Assembly: GCF_004769575.1 (NCBI RefSeq)
Contig: NZ_RQGA01000011.1
Coordinates: 1 to 64,000 of the forward strand
Reading direction: 5' to 3'
DNA length: 64,000 nucleotides
Source: Leptospira perdikensis
GTDB lineage: Bacteria > Spirochaetota > Leptospiria > Leptospirales > Leptospiraceae
Part shown: positions 58,302-64,000 of the stretch, piece after piece
Layout: each line of letters begins with the position of its first letter
How positions within the stretch are numbered: the first letter of the stretch is position 1
Program-made: the position numbers and the translations under genes
Notes under the pieces: model-generated
Databases searched by the model: none
The model's input: only the letters and a program-made list of their open reading frames with translations
What the model was told of the DNA's origin: nothing

Positions 58302-59026
58302 AGTATTTTTAGAAAACGGAGAGCGGCCTTTGCTGCCATCTGTTCTGCCCGACGTTTGTTTTTTCCTTCCCCATTGGTTTGGAAATGACTTTCGCAAAGA
58401 ACAGAAACTAGAAACTCTTTGTCGTGGTCAGGACCCTCTTCTTTCATCACAGAATATTCAGGTAATTTTTTCCATTTCTTTTGGCAAAATTCCTGCAAAA
58501 TGGTTTTGTAATCTTTTGTCTCTTCTGCATCATCAACTCCCTTTTCCATCACCTGAAAATGAGGTGTGAGGAATTTACGGCAAATCTCAAGGCCTTGGTC
58601 CAGGTAAAGAGCACCAAGGAAGGCTTCAAAGCTATCTGCTTGGAGATTGGTATTAGATTCCCCTTTTTCTCTCTCCCCTCGACCTAGAAGTAAAAATTCA
58701 GGAAATCGATACGCTCTTGCTAACTTCGCAATGGCAGGAGCAGAAACCATTTTACTTTTTAATTTGGCTAATTTTCCTTCTTTTCCTTTGGGAAGGGACT
58801 GGTATAAAAACTCGGCAGCAAGGATACCAAGAACCGAGTCTCCTAAAAACTCCAAACGTTCATTATCAGATAGATAACGATCCGAGTCTTCATTTGCAAA
58901 TGACCTATGAACAAACGCTAGGTGGAGAAGCGAAATATCCTTAAACTGGGTTTTTGTAAGAGATTGAAGTTCTTTGAGAGAGGAAATTCTTTCGGGGGGA
59001 AGTTTGATACGAATCGAGTTCGGCAA
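58298..59026 (-). CDS. rnc: Ribonuclease III
   Basis: The 242-residue enzyme has the RNase III signature NERLEFLGDSVLGILAAEFL with catalytic Glu and Asp, and the second acidic site in DSFEAFLGALYLDQG. A C-terminal double-stranded-RNA-binding domain follows (DYKTILQEFCQ ... EQMAAKAALRFLK). It cleaves rRNA precursors and structured RNAs. It lies behind acpP, separated by a strong hairpin. Confidence 0.95.
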   Translation of the reverse strand: MPNSIRIKLPPERISSLKELQSLTKTQFKDISLLHLAFVHRSFANEDSDRYLSDNERLEFLGDSVLGILAAEFLYQSLPKGKEGKLAKLKSKMVSAPAIAKLARAYRFPEFLLLGRGEREKGESNTNLQADSFEAFLGALYLDQGLEICRKFLTPHFQVMEKGVDDAEETKDYKTILQEFCQKKWKKLPEYSVMKEEGPDHDKEFLVSVLCESHFQTNGEGKNKRRAEQMAAKAALRFLKIL

Positions 59027-59037
59027 GGTACAAAGAT

Positions 59038-59064
59038 CCGGGTTCCTCTATGAAAGGAACCCGG
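59038..59064 (-). terminator. Hairpin between acpP and rnc
   Basis: CCGGGTTCCT (59038-59047) and AGGAACCCGG (59055-59064) form a perfect 10-bp stem with a 7-base loop. On the minus strand the stem is preceded by AAAAA and followed by ATCTTTG, a weak T run. It probably reduces read-through from the highly expressed acpP into rnc, and could also be an RNase III target. Confidence 0.6.
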
Positions 59065-59079
59065 TTTTTGGATTGGGAA

Positions 59080-59313
59080 TTACCCCTTAAGTTTATCGAT
59101 GAATTTAATTACATCGCCTACGGTTTGGATTTTTTCTGCGTCTTCGTCAGAAATTTCCACACCAAACTCTTCTTCAAGAGCCATAACTAACTCAACTGTA
59201 TCAAGAGAGTCAGCACCAAGATCATTGATGAAGTGAGCCTCAGGTGTTACTTCTGACTCATCAACGCCAAGTTGTTCTACGATGATTGACTTAATTTTAT
59301 CGAAATCTGCCAT
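59080..59313 (-). CDS. acpP: Acyl carrier protein
   Basis: The 77-residue acidic protein starts at an ATG preceded by GGAGG; the longer frame adds 12 unlikely residues. It has the phosphopantetheine site in [22 protein letters not shown], with Ser near residue 37. AcpP carries acyl chains for fatty-acid and lipid A synthesis, including the LpxD reaction encoded in this window. Confidence 0.97.
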   Translation of the reverse strand: MADFDKIKSIIVEQLGVDESEVTPEAHFINDLGADSLDTVELVMALEEEFGVEISDEDAEKIQTVGDVIKFIDKLKG

Positions 59314-59328
59314 TTTATATCCTCCAGG

Positions 59329-59344
59329 CCACTGTGAACAGTGG
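59329..59344 (-). promoter_or_regulatory. Leader hairpin just upstream of the acpP ribosome-binding site
   Basis: CCACTG and CAGTGG form a perfect 6-bp stem with a 4-base loop. The stem ends four bases before GGAGG of acpP. It may stabilise the mRNA or adjust translation initiation. Confidence 0.4.
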
Positions 59345-59372
59345 GGCAAGTGTTAAATCGTTTTCCACTAGG

Positions 59373-59401
59373 TATATATGTACGCCTAGCGTTTTTTTAA
59401 A
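59373..59401 (-). promoter_or_regulatory. Candidate acpP promoter
   Basis: On the minus strand TTTAAA (59401-59396), a 17-base spacer and TATATA (59378-59373) resemble a sigma-70 promoter about 60-90 bases before the acpP start. CTAGG (59368-59372) and CCTAG (59385-59389) flank the -10 region as a small inverted repeat. Confidence 0.4.
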
Positions 59402-59688
59402 ATGAAATTGTCGGAATTTTTGGCAAGTCTAAATAGATTATTTTCCTCTTGAAACCTTTGACATCGTTCTAACATCACCTAACATAAATTAAATCTTACG
59501 ATTTAGAATCATTTTGCTCGGAAAATGACGAGAAATGAACGATCCCACATCCAATTCCAAAATCCTGGACGGTTTTCCAGTCGATTGCTCCATTTTAACA
59601 GATTTACTTTCCGCTATAGCGGATTACTCTTCCCCTTAAGAGCCCTTCTTACGAAATCGAGCTTAAGAATAAAACTAAGGAGAACTCC
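59402..59688 (+). other. Intergenic control region before rhodanese-like paralogue 3
   Basis: No gene is supported. A perfect 14-base palindrome, TCCGCTATAGCGGA, lies at 59610-59623, about 65 bases before the ATG. A small hairpin CTGGA/TCCAG is near 59567-59582. CTAAGGAGAA gives a strong ribosome-binding site. The palindrome is a candidate operator. It does not match the repeats found before paralogue 1. Confidence 0.45.
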
Positions 59689-61275
59689 ATGATTCAAAAA
59701 TGGATCCGATCTATCACAACTTTCCTCCTACTTTCCTTCTCGGTATCTTGTGCAGAAAAGAAAGAAGACAGCAACACACTACTAGCAGGCCTACTTCTTT
59801 TTGCCGCGAACCAAATTAAGGTAAATACTGTTTCAGAGCTTACGAATGAATCCGCTGCAGATTACAATGAAAACAAGTGGGGTCTGATTACAGGTACTAC
59901 ACTGAACTCTTGGGTCAGCAATTGGCAGGCAAACAAACCACCTGGAATTACAGGGAACTTGATTATCTTACAAACAGATGCGGCAAACCGCGTCGCCGGA
60001 GATGGTCATAACGCTTATGTAAAATCAGAACCAAATTCGGGAGTGTATGTTTATCTTTTGAATGATTATACAACTCCAGACCTTCCCTCAGGTGGATTTC
60101 GATTCAACCAAACTCGAGATGCAGGTCTTTTCACAAATTCAATTCGTTATCAAGCCAATGGCACTTTCATCGACGATTGGTTGAATACCTATAATATTGA
60201 TCCAACAAAAGATTTGATTGTTTTTGCTGCCGGAACAGGAAACGGAACAACCGTTGCCTCTGATCCTGCGGCAGCAACTGCCACTGCTGCTGGTGCCATT
60301 CAAGATATCACAAGAGGATTTTATTGGTTACGTTATTGGGGTGTTGATATCAAACATTTGGCCATTTTAAATGGAAACCTTCGATATAATATCACGAATA
60401 ATTTGATACAATCTGCTCAAACAAGTACGACAAAATCCACTCTACCAACAACCAAAACTTCCTTTAGCATTCGCCAAATCCGTGTGGATAATACAGCAAT
60501 TACACTTGGGTTAGAAGATATTTACGAAATTGCTAAGAACAATTTGGCAACAACTAGTGTTTTTGGAATTACTAGTTCTCAATTTTTAATTGATGCAAGA
60601 CCAACTGCACAATTTGGAGCATCAGGTTCAAGGACTGCCGGAGTGAATGGAAATGTAACTCAGTACATCACAACTGGTTGGGATTCAGCTGGTGCTCCTG
60701 TAGTATGGGCTGCATCTGGTGATGCCAACTCAGCAAATACAGCAGGGAAAACATATGTTCCTTTTGAAGGAAATATTAAAGGTGCTATTTCTTTCCCTTG
60801 GCTTGCATTGTTCGAAGGAATTCCTGATTCAGGGAGTACGGCGGGAGTTACGGCAACTGCATTTGCCAATGGATACCGATACAAATCCAAAGCTGCACTC
60901 GCTGCAATCTTTACGAACAAAGGTTATTCTGCAGGGAAAACAGTCATTAGTCAATGTAGAACAAATTTCGAAGCACAGGTCAACGGATTTGCTGCTCTCA
61001 ATGTTTTAGGTTACCCAACTGCATTTTATGACGGTTCTCTAGTAGAGTGGACCGCTCTCATAGCAGCACATACAGACTCAAGTATCAATCAAATACCTGC
61101 AGACTACAAATGGAGAACTGATTTAGCAACAGTGAGTGTGTTTGATTACAATCCACAAATTAATAATACGGGAAATGTTGGTAGTGCTCTCAACCGAGTG
61201 AAACCAGCACCAGTCAATCTTACGGCAACAACAACAAAAAAATTCATCCAAGAAGATAAGGCTTATAAGTACTAA
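59689..61275 (+). CDS. Rhodanese-like lipoprotein, paralogue 3
   Basis: The 528-residue product has a lipobox ending FSVSC (Cys21). It shows the family blocks: DYNENKWGLITGTTLNSWVSNW, DLIVFAAGTGNG, YWLRYWGVDIKHLAILNG, FLIDARPTAQ, FEGNIKGAISF and LGYPTAFYDGSLVEW. The catalytic-loop position reads VISQCRTNFEAQVNGF, keeping Cys-Arg. It ends in QEDKAYKY. It is longer than paralogue 1 through inserts in the middle (about 300-370). It is monocistronic, with its own strong terminator, and lies 18 kb from the other two copies. Confidence 0.75.
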   Translation: MIQKWIRSITTFLLLSFSVSCAEKKEDSNTLLAGLLLFAANQIKVNTVSELTNESAADYNENKWGLITGTTLNSWVSNWQANKPPGITGNLIILQTDAANRVAGDGHNAYVKSEPNSGVYVYLLNDYTTPDLPSGGFRFNQTRDAGLFTNSIRYQANGTFIDDWLNTYNIDPTKDLIVFAAGTGNGTTVASDPAAATATAAGAIQDITRGFYWLRYWGVDIKHLAILNGNLRYNITNNLIQSAQTSTTKSTLPTTKTSFSIRQIRVDNTAITLGLEDIYEIAKNNLATTSVFGITSSQFLIDARPTAQFGASGSRTAGVNGNVTQYITTGWDSAGAPVVWAASGDANSANTAGKTYVPFEGNIKGAISFPWLALFEGIPDSGSTAGVTATAFANGYRYKSKAALAAIFTNKGYSAGKTVISQCRTNFEAQVNGFAALNVLGYPTAFYDGSLVEWTALIAAHTDSSINQIPADYKWRTDLATVSVFDYNPQINNTGNVGSALNRVKPAPVNLTATTTKKFIQEDKAYKY

Positions 61276-61297
61276 TCTCTTTCCCAGTTTACACTTC

Positions 61298-61330
61298 GTC
61301 TCCTGGCATCTGCCGGGAGACATTCTTTTT
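61298..61330 (+). terminator. Rho-independent terminator
   Basis: GTCTCCTGGC (61298-61307) and GCCGGGAGAC (61312-61321) form a 10-bp stem (one G-T pair) with an ATCT loop, followed by ATTCTTTTT. Confidence 0.82.
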
Positions 61331-61375
61331 GAAATTCCCTTTGCAAAAATGTTTTTGCTTTAGTTCTATGTCTAT

Positions 61376-63286
61376 ATGGCAAGGAATGAAAAAGAAGAGA
61401 CCATCCACATTGGATTCAAAGAAGCATTTGCACTAATCTTACCCTACTTTCGCAAAAAAATTTGGGAACAAACGAAATCAGTTGTTTGGGTTGTTTCCTA
61501 TTTAATATTATTTCAACTCATTGTACTCAGAATCCCAATCAAAGAAGCAGGAATCATTTCTTTAGGAATTTTTGCAGTCATTCTCGGATTAACTTTTTTT
61601 ATGGAAGGTTTGTATTTAGGCATCATGCCACTGGGTGAAACCATTGGTTTAAGACTTCCACAAAAAGTAAATTTGTTAACCATTATGGTTTTCTGTTTGT
61701 TCGTAGGAATTGTAGCAACACTGGCAGAACCTGCAATCTCCGTATTAAAACAAAGTGGATCGGCAGTGAATCCTTGGGATGCACCCTTATTATTTCATTT
61801 ACTCAACGAAGGTGCTGATGTTCTTTTTCTTAGCATAGCAATTGGTGTTGGATTTTCGATTGTTTTTGGGATCATTCGCATCATCTACGGGATTTCTCTT
61901 TCAAAGTTTTTGATACCAAGTTTGATTGTTTTAATTTTAATCACCTTGTATTCCTTTGGTGATGAAAATCTAAAACTAATTTCCGGGCTTGCTTGGGATT
62001 CAGGAGTGGTTGCTACAGGTTCCCTCACAGTCCCTCTCATCGTTGCTTTGGGACTCGGGGTATCAAAAGCATCACGCACTAGCGATACAACGACAGGTTT
62101 CGGTGTAGTGACACTAGCTTCTCTTTTTCCTATCTTAAGTGTATTTGTTGTTGGCCTTTACTTTGCACCCCAATTACCCCAACCGATGCCTAAAGAAAAA
62201 TTTTTTGGAAATGGAATCACTATAGAACAATCCAAACTTTTATTTGGAGAAAAAAATCCGGAAACTCTATTTGGAACCTTTGAAAAGGAACAAAACTCTC
62301 AGTTATCAATTCACAACAAACTCGTAAAAATCATCGAAGGTATTTTGGAAAGTTTTTCAGACTCCCTTCAAGCCATCATTCCTCTTGCGGGCTGTTTGGT
62401 TCTTTTTTTATATATTATTTTGAGGGAAAGTTTACCATTCACCGATGAATTGTATCTCGGAATTTTATTTGTTTTTTTAGGACTGGCTATTTTTAATTTT
62501 GGAATCTTTTTTGGACTTAGCAAACTCGGAAGCCAGGTAGGAAACAAACTCCCTTCATCCTTTCGCTCCATTGAACTGACTGATTCAACAAAAGAGATCA
62601 GAAACTTTGATCCTAAAATTGTGATCACAGCAACCGATGAACAAGGAAAAACAGAAAATTTCTTTTACTTGAAAGACAAAAAGTCTTTTTCTCAAATTCC
62701 CTTCCGGGACAAAAACTACGATTCCCATTCAGAAATTTATAGTTATATTCCCATTCATGGCCCACTTTTCGGCAAAGAAGACAATCTATTGGGATATTTT
62801 GTTGCCCTACTTTTTGCATTTGTATTAGGATATAGTGCCACACTCGCCGAACCCGCATTAAGTGCTCTTGCGACCAGCGTAGAAGAGGTAACTGTAGGAA
62901 CTGTCAAAAAGATGGTTCTCATCCAAGCAGTGGGAATTGGAGTTGGACTTGGTACTTTACTTGGAATCTTAAAGATCTTTGTGGGGATTCCTCTTTTGTA
63001 CATCCTTCTCCCATCTTATGTTTTTCTTGTTTTTTTAACCTTACTCAGTAAACCCGAGTTCATTGATATTGCGTGGGACAGTGCAGGTGTAACAACAGGA
63101 CCCATTACAGTTCCCCTAATCATTGTTCTGGGACTTGGAATTGGAAACCAATTGAATATCGTAGATGGATTTGGAATCCTCTCCTCCGCCGCCATTTTTC
63201 CAGTGCTCACAGTACTCATCATGGGATTATGGATGGAAAGATCCCGAAGACAATCCTTATCAAACATTGAGGCAGAAGAAAAATGA
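61376..63286 (+). CDS. Double DUF1538 integral membrane protein
   Basis: The 636-residue protein contains two DUF1538 units of about 230 residues. Both show G-x-x-A-T-L-A-E-P-A (VGIVATLAEPAISVL near 115, GYSATLAEPALSAL near 490) and D-S-x-x-x-T-G-x-x-x-V-P-L-I (WDSGVVATGSLTVPLI, WDSAGVTTGPITVPLI). This inverted or tandem repeat pattern is transporter-like, but no substrate is established for the family. Its stop overlaps the start of the PII-like gene (ATGA), which suggests a regulated transporter. Confidence 0.85.
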   Translation: MARNEKEETIHIGFKEAFALILPYFRKKIWEQTKSVVWVVSYLILFQLIVLRIPIKEAGIISLGIFAVILGLTFFMEGLYLGIMPLGETIGLRLPQKVNLLTIMVFCLFVGIVATLAEPAISVLKQSGSAVNPWDAPLLFHLLNEGADVLFLSIAIGVGFSIVFGIIRIIYGISLSKFLIPSLIVLILITLYSFGDENLKLISGLAWDSGVVATGSLTVPLIVALGLGVSKASRTSDTTTGFGVVTLASLFPILSVFVVGLYFAPQLPQPMPKEKFFGNGITIEQSKLLFGEKNPETLFGTFEKEQNSQLSIHNKLVKIIEGILESFSDSLQAIIPLAGCLVLFLYIILRESLPFTDELYLGILFVFLGLAIFNFGIFFGLSKLGSQVGNKLPSSFRSIELTDSTKEIRNFDPKIVITATDEQGKTENFFYLKDKKSFSQIPFRDKNYDSHSEIYSYIPIHGPLFGKEDNLLGYFVALLFAFVLGYSATLAEPALSALATSVEEVTVGTVKKMVLIQAVGIGVGLGTLLGILKIFVGIPLLYILLPSYVFLVFLTLLSKPEFIDIAWDSAGVTTGPITVPLIIVLGLGIGNQLNIVDGFGILSSAAIFPVLTVLIMGLWMERSRRQSLSNIEAEEK

Positions 63287-64000
63287 ACCATTCCTCAGCT
63301 ATTAGAATTACAGTCGTTGTTCATAAAGATCTCTCAGATGAAGTACAGAAAGTTCTAAATCATTTAGGAGTCCCCTATTTTTCTCACGAACTAGGAAGAT
63401 ATCCCATTCTCAAAAGAAACCATATTTTTCTTTTGAACCTTTATTCCAGTACGCAGTTGTACAATTTACCAGTTGTAATCTTCCAAATACTTACGGATAA
63501 AAAAACAGAAGATTTTCTGTTCAACCAGATTATAGAAGCGGCAGACCTAACCGTTCCTGGCCACGGATCCATTTATACAGAAGATATATCCGTATTTTGC
63601 CCGATGGCAGAAAATTTAATCTACCGAAATCCGATCAAAACAAAACCTCTAGGTTTTACAGGACTTACTGGTATCTTTTGTATCATCCAAAGAGGTGCTG
63701 CGGACACCATGTCCCATTACATTCTAGAAAATGGAGTGGCTGTTCCTACCATCACTTACGGAGTGGGGAGAGGCCTTAGAGATCGCCTTGGACTTTTACG
63801 AATTACCATTCCCAAAGAAAAGGAAATAGTTAAATTAATTGTCCACTCTTCTGACGCAGAACATGCATTAGACTTTATCATTGAAGCCGGTAAACTCGAT
63901 TTACCAGGTAAGGGTTTTATCTTCGAGTATCCAATCAAAAGAGGACTTATCAATACAAAGATCAGTTTGGATGGACCGAAACAAGCTGCGAGTATGGAAC
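63283..64000 (+). CDS. PII-like regulator, truncated by the window edge
   Basis: The frame opens at ATG 63283 and stays open to the last base, so the C-terminus is missing; 239 codons are visible. It appears to hold two PII/GlnB-like ferredoxin-fold units. The visible part includes FTGLTGIFCIIQRGAADTM and ITYGVGRGLRDRLGLLRITIPKEKEIV, which matches the PII region G-x-G-x-x-x-x-x-G. PII-like proteins bind nucleotides and regulate membrane transporters; the partner here is almost certainly the DUF1538 protein, whose gene overlaps it by four bases. Confidence 0.8.
   Translation, partial: MNHSSAIRITVVVHKDLSDEVQKVLNHLGVPYFSHELGRYPILKRNHIFLLNLYSSTQLYNLPVVIFQILTDKKTEDFLFNQIIEAADLTVPGHGSIYTEDISVFCPMAENLIYRNPIKTKPLGFTGLTGIFCIIQRGAADTMSHYILENGVAVPTITYGVGRGLRDRLGLLRITIPKEKEIVKLIVHSSDAEHALDFIIEAGKLDLPGKGFIFEYPIKRGLINTKISLDGPKQAASME

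Overview
The window reads as a stretch of chromosome from a spirochaete of the genus Leptospira, probably a saprophytic or otherwise non-P1 species. The evidence is A+T-rich coding sequence, a spirochaete-type flagellar export operon (fliN/Y-fliO-fliP-fliQ-fliR-flhB-flhA), lipopolysaccharide synthesis (lpxD), Lol-type lipoprotein transport genes and many predicted lipoproteins with relaxed spirochaetal lipoboxes. The assignment comes from pattern recognition; no database search was possible. About 60 protein genes are supported. I saw no rRNA, tRNA, CRISPR array, transposase or prophage.

Layout. 0-0.7 kb: no convincing gene, with a G+C-rich hairpin block. 0.7-7.7 kb (+ strand mostly): envelope proteins and lipoproteins, a stand-alone HipA-like kinase, an alpha/beta hydrolase, a CsgG/LpoB-like lipoprotein and Dps. 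7.7-13.5 kb (- strand): an operon-like run of XPB-type helicase, aspartate aminotransferase, SH3-domain protein, alpha/beta hydrolase and HtrA-like protease. 13.9-22 kb (-): dusA behind the flagellar export operon. 22-24.6 kb (-): a DUF971 protein and an AGCS-type transporter fused to phosphatidylserine decarboxylase. 24.6-28.7 kb: outer-membrane protein, small ArsC-like and SRPBCC proteins, lpxD, OmpA-like protein.

28.1-42.2 kb is the most unusual part. Two facing transcription units diverge at about 32.95 kb. The leftward unit encodes a secreted double-rhodanese sulfurtransferase, a pentahaem cytochrome c, a GT2 glycosyltransferase, a GT-C-like membrane transferase and a TIGR04282-type transferase. 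The rightward unit encodes a DUF4395 membrane protein, a second GT-C-like transferase and an XRE-cupin regulator. These are followed by two rhodanese-like lipoproteins, a Gly-rich secreted small protein, an outer-membrane beta-barrel candidate and a second pentahaem cytochrome c. A PLP trans-sulfuration enzyme (MetZ-like) follows on the opposite strand. A third rhodanese-like lipoprotein lies at 59.7-61.3 kb. I propose that this is an envelope sulfur-transfer and electron-transfer system; that function is inference.

42.3-47.6 kb (-): an ABC exporter with its adaptor, the tRNA methylthiotransferase MtaB, a TPR protein and a small membrane protein. 47.6-53 kb (-): a second Lol-type ABC pair followed by a compact McsA-McsB-like fusion and clpC, a shortened version of the Gram-positive mcsA-mcsB-clpC arrangement. 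53.1-55.1 kb (+): two membrane proteins of unknown function. 55.1-59.3 kb (-): acpP, rnc, NUDIX, aroB, mscS and a MORN/YwqK-type protein. 61.4-64 kb (+): a double DUF1538 membrane protein coupled to a PII-like protein that runs off the window.
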